Assembly: GCA_965247915.1 (NCBI GenBank)
Contig: OZ252048.1
Span: 1,054,001 to 1,118,000, forward strand
Direction: 5' to 3'
DNA length: 64,000 nucleotides
From: JAKZRT01 sp965247915
GTDB taxonomy: Bacteria > Pseudomonadota > Alphaproteobacteria > Rhodobacterales > Rhodobacteraceae
Below, one piece after another: positions 17,591-26,274 of this stretch. The notes beneath the pieces are model-generated. The model was not told where the DNA came from. It saw only the letters and a list, made by a program, of their open reading frames with translations, and ran no database searches. Position 1 is the first letter of the stretch, and each line of letters opens with the position of its first letter. A program made the position numbers and the translations under genes.

Positions 17591-18829
17591 TCACGCAGCG
17601 GAGTCCAGCCCGAATGTGTCGTGCAGGGCCTGCACCGCCAGCTCCAGATACTTTCGGTCGATCAGCACCGAGATTTTGATCTCCGAGGTGGTGATAACCT
17701 TGATATTGATCCCCTCGGAACTCAGCGCCTCAAACATCTGCGCGGCCACGCCCGCATGGCTCCGCATCCCGATCCCCACCACCGAAACCTTGGCCACGCT
17801 CTCATCGGCATCGAGCCCGCGGAAATTGATCTCGCCCCGCTCCTTGGCGTCTTCCATGGCTTTTCTGGCCCGAAGAACCTGATCGGTCGGGCAGGAAAAC
17901 GTCATGTCGGTCCGCCCCTCTTCAGAGATATTCTGGACGATCATATCGACGTTCACGCCCGCCTCGCTGAGCGGCCCGAAAATCGCCGCCGCGATCCCGG
18001 GCCGGTCGGCCACCGAGATCAGCGTCAGCTTGGCCTCGTCGCGGCTGTAGGCGACGCCTGAAACTACATTGCTTTCCACGATTTCCTCCTCGTCGCAGAC
18101 GAAAGTTCCGGCGCTGTCCGAGGGTTCCCCGAAGGCATTCAGCACCCTCAAGTTCACCTTATAACGCATCGCCAGCTCGACAGACCGGGTCTGCAGGACC
18201 TTGGCGCCGAGGCTGGCCAATTCCAGCATTTCCTCGAACGCGATCCGGTCGAGCTTGCGCGCCTTCGCGGATATGCGCGGATCGGTCGTATAGACGCCAT
18301 CGACATCAGTATAGATATCACAACGCTCGGCCCCGAAAGCGGCGGCAAAGGCCACGGCGGTGGTGTCCGACCCGCCCCGGCCCAGGGTGGTGATGCGGCC
18401 CTCGGCGCTGATCCCCTGGAAGCCCGCGATCACCGCCACGCGCTTGCCTTCGCCGAATTTCTGCACGATATTATCGGTCGGAATTTCCTCGATCCGCGCC
18501 GCCGAATGGGCGCTGGTGGTTTTGACCGGCACCTGCCAGCCCTGCCACGACCGCGCCGGCACATCCATTTCCTGCAGGGTCAGCGCCACCAGGCCGGCGG
18601 TTGCGGTCTCGCCCGAGCTTACCACCGCATCATATTCGCGGCCGTCGAACATCGGCGAGGTCTCTTCGACCCACCCGACCAGCTCGTTGGTCTTGCCCGC
18701 CATGGCCGAGACGATGACGATCACATCAAAGCCCTTCGCGACCTCGAGCCCCACGCGCTTGGAGGCGCGCCGGATCCGGTCGAGCGTGGCCACCGACGTG
18801 CCGCCGAATTTCATCACCAGAATAGGCAT
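17591..18829 (-). CDS. lysC: Aspartate kinase
   Basis: First enzyme of lysine, threonine and methionine synthesis, phosphorylating aspartate. 412 residues with the kinase N-terminus MPILVMKFGGTSVATLDRIRR, the nucleotide-binding VIAGFQGISAEGRITTLGRGGSDTTAVAFAAA and YTDVDGVYTTDPRI, then two ACT domains at the C-terminus (AKLTLISVADRPGIAAAIFGPLSEAGVNVDMI and VSVVGIGMRSHAGVAAQMFEALSSEGINI) for feedback control. Length and domain order match the monofunctional alphaproteobacterial LysC. Confidence 0.97.
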   Translation of the reverse strand: MPILVMKFGGTSVATLDRIRRASKRVGLEVAKGFDVIVIVSAMAGKTNELVGWVEETSPMFDGREYDAVVSSGETATAGLVALTLQEMDVPARSWQGWQVPVKTTSAHSAARIEEIPTDNIVQKFGEGKRVAVIAGFQGISAEGRITTLGRGGSDTTAVAFAAAFGAERCDIYTDVDGVYTTDPRISAKARKLDRIAFEEMLELASLGAKVLQTRSVELAMRYKVNLRVLNAFGEPSDSAGTFVCDEEEIVESNVVSGVAYSRDEAKLTLISVADRPGIAAAIFGPLSEAGVNVDMIVQNISEEGRTDMTFSCPTDQVLRARKAMEDAKERGEINFRGLDADESVAKVSVVGIGMRSHAGVAAQMFEALSSEGINIKVITTSEIKISVLIDRKYLELAVQALHDTFGLDSAA

Positions 18830-19158
18830 TTGCGGGTCCCGGGCAAAATCCCGCGCGGTTTACGCGCGCCGCGTCTCAGGCGCAAGGGCGGTTCAGGTTC
18901 CGCGACCCGTCCGTTGCCAGACTGAGTGCCGCCGCAGGCGGCGCAAGACCTCTGATTTGCAAGGGGTGCTGGCCGTCCGCGCGCAAGTCCTTCCCGAAAC
19001 CATGAAGCGAGGGTGAACCGCCCTATATTTCATCGTTTGAGAAGTACTTCGGGGAGCGCGAGGGGCAGCGCCCCTTGCCTGGGGCGACTGCCGAAGGCAG
19101 GCGCAATCAGATAACCCGCCCCGCTGGCGCTCATTCTTAGAAAAACCCGCCCGTTTGG
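18830..19158. other. Spacer upstream of lysC with GC-rich hairpins
   Basis: No gene is evident in this 329-bp spacer. It contains the inverted sequence AGGGGCAGCGCCCCTT near 19060 and CTGCC...GGCAG just after. The hairpin-plus-GCGCAATC arrangement resembles the spacer at 7500-7570, so it may be a dispersed intergenic repeat of this genome. The lysC promoter should lie at its left edge but I cannot define it. Confidence 0.4.
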
Positions 19159-19593
19159 CTAGATCATCTTGCGCTTCGGCGCGAAGGGTAGCGGGGCAAC
19201 CGGGACGCCATCTTCGATCAGCGCGCGCGCCTCTTTGGGGCGTGCCTCGCCATAAATCGCCCGCTCGGGCGCCGTGCCCGAATGAATCGCCCGCGCCTCG
19301 GTCGCGAAGTTCATGCCGACGTATTCGGAATTCTCCTCGACCTGCCTGCGTAACTCAGCCAGGGCAACCTCGCGAGCGGTGCCGGTCGACTGGGGAGCTT
19401 CGGTCTTGATTATCGCGATAGAATTTTTGGTTCCCTGCACTTTGGGCGCCATCAGCGATTTGCCCACCTGATTTGCGCCGCAGTCCGGACATTCGATCAG
19501 ACCGCGTTTTGTCAGCCTATCAAACGCCTCAGACGACTGAAACCAGCTGTCAAAGCCATGATCGTTGGCGCATCTGAGCGTATAGCGGATCAA
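19159..19593 (-). CDS. DUF1178 family protein
   Basis: About 144 residues. IRYTLRCANDHGFDSWFQSSEAFDRLTKRGLIECPDCGANQVGKSLMAP matches the start of DUF1178 proteins and contains two cysteine pairs typical of a small zinc ribbon (C8 and the CPDCG pair). The C-terminus EENSEYVGMNFATEARAIHSGTAPERAIYGEARPKEARALIEDGVPVAPLPF is equally characteristic. A TTG at 19593 gives the family start; the frame is open upstream to 19647. Function unknown. Confidence 0.88.
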   Translation of the reverse strand: MIRYTLRCANDHGFDSWFQSSEAFDRLTKRGLIECPDCGANQVGKSLMAPKVQGTKNSIAIIKTEAPQSTGTAREVALAELRRQVEENSEYVGMNFATEARAIHSGTAPERAIYGEARPKEARALIEDGVPVAPLPFAPKRKMI

Positions 19594-19661
19594 TCCGACA
19601 CCTCTTGTCGTTCGGCTCGTAGATAGCCGCAAATGGTTAAATTGCAATGGCCGGGATCGCC

Positions 19662-20132
19662 TCAGGCGCGTTGGTGCGAAAAGTGCTGAATGATCTCAGC
19701 CAACTCGGGCTCGTCCACCCGCGCGGCGGCTTTCTTGCGGGAAAACCACTTGCGACGGCGTTCCCTGGCTTCGGGGTATTTGCGGCGGGTTTTCTGCACC
19801 TTCAAAGGGAAAACCGCGACCACGCACGGCAGATCGCCATCGTCCCCGCCCGATTTGGTGTACGAGTAAATGCCCTGGCATCGGGTGCCGATCTCGCCGG
19901 TCGCCCCGGCTTCTTCGAAGGCTTCGGTGGCCGCGGCCTCGGCCGGTGTCGCACCATCGACCGGCCAGCCTTTGGGGATGATCCAGCGGCCTGTGCCCCG
20001 TGATGTCACCAGCAGAACCTGCACCTTGTTGTCGCGAATGCGCCAGCACAGCGCGCCAAACTGTGTCCGCACCTCGCGGCGTTTTTCATGGGTGATAGCG
20101 ATTGGCGACTGTTTGAACTTGCCAACAGACAT
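19662..20132 (-). CDS. NUDIX hydrolase
   Basis: 156-residue NUDIX protein. The Nudix box is present as GWPVDGATPAEAAATEAFEEAGATGEIG (the GX5EX7REUXEEXGU pattern with A in place of R in this subgroup). It matches the alphaproteobacterial group of predicted diphosphoinositol-polyphosphate-like phosphohydrolases that begin with TQFGALCWRIRDNKVQVLLVTSRGTGRWIIPKGWP. Substrate unknown. It lies 68 bp upstream of the DUF1178 gene on the same strand and may be co-transcribed. Confidence 0.9.
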   Translation of the reverse strand: MSVGKFKQSPIAITHEKRREVRTQFGALCWRIRDNKVQVLLVTSRGTGRWIIPKGWPVDGATPAEAAATEAFEEAGATGEIGTRCQGIYSYTKSGGDDGDLPCVVAVFPLKVQKTRRKYPEARERRRKWFSRKKAAARVDEPELAEIIQHFSHQRA

Positions 20133-20262
20133 TATCGAACCTGCTCTCGCGCGCGCCCGGCTGTAAGGTTTTTTGTTTTCGCGCCGGGACTTTTGGTTAT
20201 CCGCAGGCTAGCACAGCCCAATTGGGCTGAAAAGCCCAGGACCAGTTCGGGCGGCCCCGGGG

Positions 20263-22209
20263 TCAGGCCAGGTCTGGCGGCAAAGCCTCGGTTGCGAGGG
20301 CCTCGACAATCTCATCGAAGCGCACCACCTGGGTCGCCTTCTCGCCCAGCCGCCGCACGGTCACGGTCCGGTCCGCCACCTCGCGCGCGCCGATGGCCAA
20401 AATCACCGGCACCAGCCCGTGCGAATGTTCGCGGACCTTATAGTTGATCTTTTCGTTGCGAATATCGGCCTCGGCGCGCAATCCGCGCGCGACCAGCGCC
20501 TCTACCGCTTCGGCCACAAACCCATCCGCATCCGAGACGATCGAGGCCACCACCACCTGGCGCGGCGCCAGCCAGAACGGCATACGGCCCGCATAGTTTT
20601 CGATCATAATGCCGATGAACCGCTCAAACGATCCCAGGATCGCCCGGTGCAACATCACCGGCCGGTGCTTTTCGCCATCCGAGCCAATGTAGGTGGCATT
20701 CAACCGCTCGGGCAGGGTGAAATCGGCCTGGAACGTCCCGCATTGCCATTCACGCCCGATCGCGTCGGTCAGCACGAAATCCAGCTTGGGCCCGTAAAAC
20801 GCGCCTTCGCCCGGATCGACTTCAAAATCGTTTCGCACCGACAGGATCGCCTTTTCCAGCGCCGCTTCGGCCTTGTCCCAAATCTCGTCCGAACCGACGC
20901 GCACCTCGGGCCGGGTGCTAAGTTTGATGTCAAACTTGGTGAAACCGGCATCGCTGTAGATCGTTGACAGCAAGTCGATGAAGTTGGCGCATTCGGCTTC
21001 GATCTGGTCTTCGGTGCAGAAGATATGCGCGTCGTCCTGGGTGAACCCGCGCACCCGCATCAGCCCGTGCAGGGCACCGTGCGGCTCGTAGCGGTGGCAC
21101 GAGCCGAACTCGGCCAGCCGCAGCGGCAGATCGCGGTAGGATTTTATGCCCTGATTGAAGACCTGCACATGGCAGGGGCAATTCATCGGCTTCAGAGCGT
21201 TCACGCGCTTTTCGTTGGCGTGTTCTTCGTCGATCTCGGTGATGTACATGTGTTCACGGAATTTATCCCAGTGGCCCGAGGCCTGCCACAGTTTGCGGTC
21301 CACGACCTGCGGCGTTCTGATTTCGCGGTAACCCGCCGCGGTCAGGCGGCGGCGCATGTAATCTTCCAGCGCGCGGTAGATGGTCCAGCCATTGGGGTGC
21401 CAAAAGACCATTCCCGGCGCTTCTTCCTGAAAATGAAACAGCGCCATCTCGCGGCCCAGACGCCGGTGATCGCGCTTTTCGGCCTCTTCCAGAAAGGTCA
21501 GATGATCTTTGAGCGCCTGGCGGTTCTGAAAGGCCACGCCATAGATGCGTTGCAGCATCTTGTTGTTGCTGTCGCCACGCCAATAGGCCCCCGCGACGCT
21601 CATCAGCTTGAAAGCATCGGCCGGCACCTGTCCGGTGTGCGCCAGATGTGGGCCACGGCACAGATCCTGCCAGTCCCCGTGCCAGTACATGCGGATCGGC
21701 TCGTCGCCGGGGATCGCCTCGATCAGTTCTACCTTGTAGGGTTCATGCGATTTTCTGTAAAGCAGGATAGCAGCGTCGCGGTCCCAGACCTCGGTCCGGA
21801 CCGGGTCGCGGGCGTTGATGATCGTCTTCATCTGCGCCTCGATGGCGCCCAGGTCGTCGTGCGTGAAGGGATCAGCACGGTCGAAGTCGTAATACCAGCC
21901 GTTGGCGATCACCGGACCTATGGTGACCTGCACTTCGGGCCAAATTTCCTGCACCGCGCGGGCCATGATATGGGCTAGATCGTGGCGGATCAGTTCCAGC
22001 GCCTGGGGCTCGTCCTTCATGGTATGAATGGCAATCTCGGCGTCGGCTTCAATCGGCCATTGCAGGTCCCAATGCTGGCCACCGACCGTCGCGCTGATCG
22101 CCTTTTTGGCCAGCGAGCTGGAAATGTCCGCCGCCACTTGCGACGCAGTCACGCCGGCGTCGTAAAGCCGGGAATTGCCATCGGGAAATGTCAGGGAAAT
22201 CTTGGACAA
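20263..22209 (-). CDS. thrS: Threonyl-tRNA synthetase
   Basis: Class II synthetase of 648 residues with normal domain order: an N-terminal TGS domain (MSKISLTFPDGNSRLYDAGVTASQVAADI), the editing domain with HDLAHIMARAVQEIWPEVQVTIGPVIANGWYYDFDR, the catalytic core (MNCPCHVQVFNQ, RLAEFGSCHRYEPHGALHGLMRVRGFTQDDAHIFC, RPVMLHRAILGSFERFIGIMIENYAG) and the C-terminal anticodon-binding domain. Zinc ligands are expected at the MNCPC cysteine and two histidines. Start ATG 22209. Confidence 0.98.
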   Translation of the reverse strand: MSKISLTFPDGNSRLYDAGVTASQVAADISSSLAKKAISATVGGQHWDLQWPIEADAEIAIHTMKDEPQALELIRHDLAHIMARAVQEIWPEVQVTIGPVIANGWYYDFDRADPFTHDDLGAIEAQMKTIINARDPVRTEVWDRDAAILLYRKSHEPYKVELIEAIPGDEPIRMYWHGDWQDLCRGPHLAHTGQVPADAFKLMSVAGAYWRGDSNNKMLQRIYGVAFQNRQALKDHLTFLEEAEKRDHRRLGREMALFHFQEEAPGMVFWHPNGWTIYRALEDYMRRRLTAAGYREIRTPQVVDRKLWQASGHWDKFREHMYITEIDEEHANEKRVNALKPMNCPCHVQVFNQGIKSYRDLPLRLAEFGSCHRYEPHGALHGLMRVRGFTQDDAHIFCTEDQIEAECANFIDLLSTIYSDAGFTKFDIKLSTRPEVRVGSDEIWDKAEAALEKAILSVRNDFEVDPGEGAFYGPKLDFVLTDAIGREWQCGTFQADFTLPERLNATYIGSDGEKHRPVMLHRAILGSFERFIGIMIENYAGRMPFWLAPRQVVVASIVSDADGFVAEAVEALVARGLRAEADIRNEKINYKVREHSHGLVPVILAIGAREVADRTVTVRRLGEKATQVVRFDEIVEALATEALPPDLA

Positions 22210-22370
22210 TTGTCCGTCTCCTCGTCGGTTTGGCGCCTACGGAACGCCCGGTTGCGGGTTCATGGCCAGCTTATTCGCCTTCGGGCGACAGCTTGTCAAC
22301 TGAATGCTTTCCTGAAGCCAACCGATCGGCAATGATGCAGCGATAATATTTACCCGGCGGGGGAAATTGG

Positions 22371-23108
22371 GTGGCAGTGAAGATTCTGAAGACGTCGTCC
22401 GGGCGGCGGATCGCTTATCGAAAGACCTCTGGCGACGGGCCCGGCATCGTCTTTCTGGCGGGGTTCCGGTCGGACATGGAGGGCACCAAAGCCGTGCATC
22501 TTGAGGCCTGGGCGGCGGCGCAGAGTCGCGCGTTTCTGCGGTTTGATTATTCCGGGCACGGGGCATCGTCGGGCGGTTTTGAGGAGGGGTGCATCGGCGA
22601 TTGGACCGAGGATGCCGAAGCCGTAATCACCGAACTGACCGAAGGCCCGCAAGTTCTGGTAGGCTCGTCCATGGGCGGCTGGATCGCGCTTTTACTGGCC
22701 CGCGCGATGCCGGAACGGATCAAGGGCCTGGTGGGCATCGCTGCCGCGCCGGACTTTACCGAAGACGGTTTCTGGGCCGGATTTTCCGAGGCGGCACGAC
22801 AGGCTTTGATGGAAGACGGAAGCCTGAAACTGCCGTCTGACTATGGTGATCCGCTGGTCGTGACGCGCCATCTGATCGAAGACGGGCGCAGCCATCTGGT
22901 GTTGCGCGACCCGCTGTCACTGCCGTTCCCGGTGCGGCTGCTGCAAGGCACCAATGATGCGGATGTGACCCGCGAAACCGCGCTGAACCTGCTCGATCAC
23001 GCGGAAGGTCCCGATATGTCGATGACATTCGTCAAAGGGGCCGACCACCGGTTTTCCGATGCCGCCTGTCTGGCCCGCATCGAGGCGGCAATTCTGGAGG
23101 TGTCGTAG
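22371..23108 (+). CDS. Alpha/beta hydrolase
   Basis: 245-residue alpha/beta-hydrolase. The nucleophile elbow is VLVGSSMGGWIA (GxSxG, Ser about residue 101), with an oxyanion-loop region near IVFLAGFRSDMEG and a catalytic His in the C-terminal VKGADHRFSD. Proteins of this layout resemble mycophenolic acid acyl-glucuronide esterase/ABHD10-like palmitoyl-thioesterase homologues. GTG 22371 is the likely start. The next gene begins 1 bp after its stop, so they are probably one transcript. Substrate unknown. Confidence 0.87.
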   Translation: MAVKILKTSSGRRIAYRKTSGDGPGIVFLAGFRSDMEGTKAVHLEAWAAAQSRAFLRFDYSGHGASSGGFEEGCIGDWTEDAEAVITELTEGPQVLVGSSMGGWIALLLARAMPERIKGLVGIAAAPDFTEDGFWAGFSEAARQALMEDGSLKLPSDYGDPLVVTRHLIEDGRSHLVLRDPLSLPFPVRLLQGTNDADVTRETALNLLDHAEGPDMSMTFVKGADHRFSDAACLARIEAAILEVS

Positions 23109-23109
23109 G

Positions 23110-23740
23110 GTGTGGCGGCCCCGGTCGATGTGGTCGCTGGAAACCTTTGGCCGCGCGCGGCTGTCACAACATTTCTTCATGCGCGACTTTCTCTATTCCG
23201 AGATCGGCAGCTTTTACGGCATCCCGAACATCCCCGACGATCCGGGCCTGGCACTGGCGGCCGGGCGGCGGCTTTGCGCCGAACTGCTCGAGCCGCTTCA
23301 CGCGACCTTCGGCGGGTATCGCGGTGCGTTCTGGATTTCGCTCGGAGAAACTCAACGACTTCGGCAACGCCAACAAGCTGAATTGCGCGCGCAGCACGGT
23401 CGGCTATGCCGGCCACATCTGGGACCGTCTTGACGCCCAGGGGCGCACAGGTGCCATGGCCACAATTGTGATCCCCTGGTTTGCCGACCGATACGAGGCA
23501 GGTCGTGACTGGCGCGATCTGGCCTGGTGGCTGTACGATCATCCGGAATTTGACAGTCTTTACTTTTTCCCCAAGCTGGCTGCCTTCAACCTGGGCTGGC
23601 GCGAAGAACCCCGACGCAAGATCACGTCGTATATCGCGCCGCGGGGAACGCTTTTGGCAGCCGCTGCCCCGCCGGGCATTCCGCTGGCAGCTCGCCAAGA
23701 ACTTTATCGCGACTTTCCGATTTTCCGGTCGCTGGCCTGA
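23110..23740 (+). pseudogene. Conserved M15-like hypothetical protein gene with a frameshift
   Basis: Two frames carry one conserved protein. The first reads SLETFGRARLSQHFFMRDFLYSEIGSFYGIPNIPDDP to LHATFGG; the second continues GIAVRSGFRSEKLNDFGNANKLNCARSTVGYAGHIWDRLD to the end. The switch lies near 23320, in a run of G residues (CGGCGGGTATC) where one extra G explains it. The sequence is like uncharacterised Rhodobacterales proteins with M15-peptidase resemblance. A sequencing error in the G run would also explain it. Confidence 0.75.
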
Positions 23741-23790
23741 GGTCTTTCCCCAAATGACTGGCACCGTGGCAATTGAGGCGCAATTCTTGA

Positions 23791-24717
23791 CTATTTCGAA
23801 GCGGCGTCGATGAACTCCAGCACCAGCGGGCGGATGTTGTCGCGCCAGGACCGGCCTGCGAATATTCCGTAATGCCCGGCTTCGGGCTCGACGTGGGAAA
23901 ACTTCATGTTGCAGGGCAGCCCGGTCATGAGATCAAGCGCTGCCACGCATTGGCCCGGGGCGGATATATCGTCTTGCCCGCCTTCCACAGTTTTGACCGG
24001 CACCTTGGAAATTTTGCCTATATCCACCGGCTGGCCACCGACCGAAAACCGGTTTTCGGCTATTTCGCGATCCTTGAAGATGCGGCGCACGGTCGAGAGG
24101 TAGAACTCGGCCGGCATATCCATTACCGCCAGATATTCGTCATAGAACCGGTTGTGCCGGTCGTGGTCGCCAGCCTCGCCCTTGGCCACGCGCAGGACCT
24201 GATCGGCGAATGACCGGGCGTGGGTATCGGCGTTCATCGACATGAACGAGGCCAGTTGCAACAGACCGGGGTATACCTTGCGCCCGACGCCCGCGTGGTT
24301 CATGCCCACCCGCTGAATGACAGATTCCCGCAATTGCCCCATCGTCACCCGGCTCCCGAAGTCGGTCACATCGGTAGCCGCGGCGTCCGGGTCGATCGGT
24401 CCGCCGATCAAGGTCAGGGATCTTGGCTGCGATTTGGGCGCATATTCTGCAAGCCAGGCCGTCGCGGCCTGGGTCAGCGGCGCCGGCTGGCACACCGCGA
24501 TCACGTTGATCGAGGGGCCGAGGTGCTGCATGAACTCGGTCAGATAGGTCGTGCAATCTTCGATGTCGAACTTGCCGGCGCTCACCGGAATGTCGCGGGC
24601 ATTGTGCCAGTCGGTGATGAAGACCTCGCAATCGGGCAGCAGGCTGCGCACCGTGGACCGCAGAAGCGTCGCATAGTGGCCCGACATCGGCGCCACAAGC
24701 AGGACCCGGCGATTGAC
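23791..24717 (-). pseudogene. phaZ: Polyhydroxyalkanoate depolymerase, N-terminus removed at an IS5 element
   Basis: The C-terminal ~309 residues of an intracellular PHB depolymerase: VLLVAPMSGHYATLLRSTVRSLLPDCEVFITDWHNARDIP, VCQPAPLT, TLIGGPID, PGLLQLASFMSMN, FYDEYLAVMDMPAEFYLSTV, TVEGGQDDISAPGQ and a terminal VEPEAGHYGIFAGRSWRDNIRP. The family is about 400-420 residues, so roughly 90-100 N-terminal residues are missing. The sequence upstream of the valine-arginine junction is IS-derived, and no phaZ N-terminus is found on the far side of the IS. Confidence 0.88.
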
Positions 24718-25810
24718 GTTGTTGCACGAACACAGGTAGTTCTGGTAATCGGGTGCTCCACCTCTGATCTGGACACTTGAATGCCGCATAAATTCAACGC
24801 TGCTCGTCGCCACAAGTTTCCGAAGAAACGATATCGGGTGACAAATTGGGCGGAGTACACCGAAATCCTGCGGCGTCGTGGCGATCTGACCATCTGGGTC
24901 ACTGACGATACGCTGAAACAATGGCGAGCGCCGCGCCGGACGACTCCGGGAGGTCAGCCGAAATATTCGAACATTTCGATCGAGACCTGCCTGACTCTGC
25001 GTACGATTTACAAACTACCGCTGCGCCAGACCCAAGGGCTGATGCGCAGCATCGCTCGGCTGATGGGAGTAGACATTCCGGTGCCGGATTTCTCAACACT
25101 GTCGCGCCGCGGGCTCGGCTTGAGATTGCCTGCAAAGCCTCGGGTCGACAGAACCGAGCCGATCCATCTGACCATGGACAGTACTGGATTGAAGATCTTT
25201 GGCGAGGGCGAGTGGCTGCAGGTCAAGCATGAAACAAAGGCCAAACGCAAATCGTGGAGAAAGCTACACCTCGGCCTGGACCTCACAACCGGCGAGATCA
25301 TCTGCTCGGATCTGACGCTGGACCACGTCGGCGATAGCACGGCCTTGCCCGGGCTTCTGGATCAGTTCGACGGGCCGGTTTCGCAATTTCTGGCGGATGG
25401 GGTCTATGACGGCACCCCGACCAGAAATCTGCTCACGGCGCGTTTTGGCGATGCAGTCGAGGTCATCATTCCACCGCCAAAAAACGCCGTTCTCGCCCTG
25501 AAATCGCGCGATGATCCATCCCTCCGCGACCAGCACATCGCCCAGATACAGACGTACGGCCGACTGGCATGGCAAGTCAGAAGCGGCTACAATCAGCGCA
25601 GTCGCGCGGAAGCACAAATTGGTCGTTGGAAAAGTGTGATCGGGCCGAAACTGAGATCGCGGCGGTTCGAAAATCAGAAAACTGAGGCACAGATCGGTGT
25701 GCGGGCTCTTAACAGAATGACCGAACTTGGCTGTGCCAGGTTTGAGTCAGTTGGCTGACCATTTTCACGGGTAAGGGTACTCCGCGCTTGTCCGGTGATT
25801 GATGCAACAC
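24718..25810 (+). mobile_element. IS5-family insertion sequence at the core/island junction
   Basis: Contains one IS5-type transposase gene (24781-25758). Ends are approximate: TTGTTGCACGAACACAGG near 24719 at the left resembles the inward-read right end GTGTTGCATCAATCACCGG near 25810. No clear target duplication is seen, and the phaZ sequence cut at the left is not continued at the right, so this copy marks a rearrangement or island boundary rather than a simple insertion. Confidence 0.75.
24781..25758 (+). CDS. IS5-family transposase
   Basis: 325-residue IS5 transposase with the N-terminal DUF4372-like DDE helper region (MPHKFNAARRHKFPKKRYRVTNWAEYTEILRRRGDLTIW) and the DDE core: LTMDSTGLKIFGEGEW (first Asp), QFLADGVYDG (second Asp) and YNQRSRAEAQIGRWKSVIGPKLRSR (Glu). 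All three catalytic positions are intact and no frameshift is seen, so it may be functional. Confidence 0.93.
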   Translation: MPHKFNAARRHKFPKKRYRVTNWAEYTEILRRRGDLTIWVTDDTLKQWRAPRRTTPGGQPKYSNISIETCLTLRTIYKLPLRQTQGLMRSIARLMGVDIPVPDFSTLSRRGLGLRLPAKPRVDRTEPIHLTMDSTGLKIFGEGEWLQVKHETKAKRKSWRKLHLGLDLTTGEIICSDLTLDHVGDSTALPGLLDQFDGPVSQFLADGVYDGTPTRNLLTARFGDAVEVIIPPPKNAVLALKSRDDPSLRDQHIAQIQTYGRLAWQVRSGYNQRSRAEAQIGRWKSVIGPKLRSRRFENQKTEAQIGVRALNRMTELGCARFESVG

Positions 25811-26274
25811 GGCCGGTTCCGGATTGCTTGTTCATCTTCACTCCTTGACGGTTGCGATGAACCAGAAATCCTCCTGATGCTAAACCCTCATATCTGTCCC
25901 AAAGGCGCTGACGTCAGACACGCATTATGTCTGCTCCTTCTTCCACTGGCTAAGATGGCCGGTCACAACACCCTCAGGAAGCCGGATGGGAAACTGTTCC
26001 CGTACCCTAATAGAATGGCCAATATTCCGGCGTTTTCAATTTGAGAGGCCTGGCGCAACTTGGAAATGCCCCTTTTACAACTTTGGGCCGGTTAGTCTGA
26101 CAACTGAGCCGGCGCATTTTCCTTAAGACAATAATGTGAGAAGAAAAACAATACAATGTTGCAAAAGAACCAAATTGATGTGTAACTCTACTCAAAATGA
26201 GGCGTGTTGCAACTTCTGTCCTGAATCTGCGCGCCCTGAGACACCCAATTCAATTGACAGGGATTGCAAAAAAT
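25811..26274. other. AT-richer spacer between IS5 and the island's first gene
   Basis: Base composition shifts here from the GC-rich core to a more AT-rich island. Short open frames (such as 25799-26044) show no recognisable similarity and are probably chance. No phaZ N-terminal sequence is present on the minus strand. The promoter for the dehydrogenase gene should lie at 26100-26260, but I see no convincing -35/-10 pair. Confidence 0.5.

Noticed and set aside
25799..26044. 81-residue open frame after the IS5 element
   Set aside because: No recognisable domain, weak coding character, and it begins at the presumed IS5 end; treated as chance.
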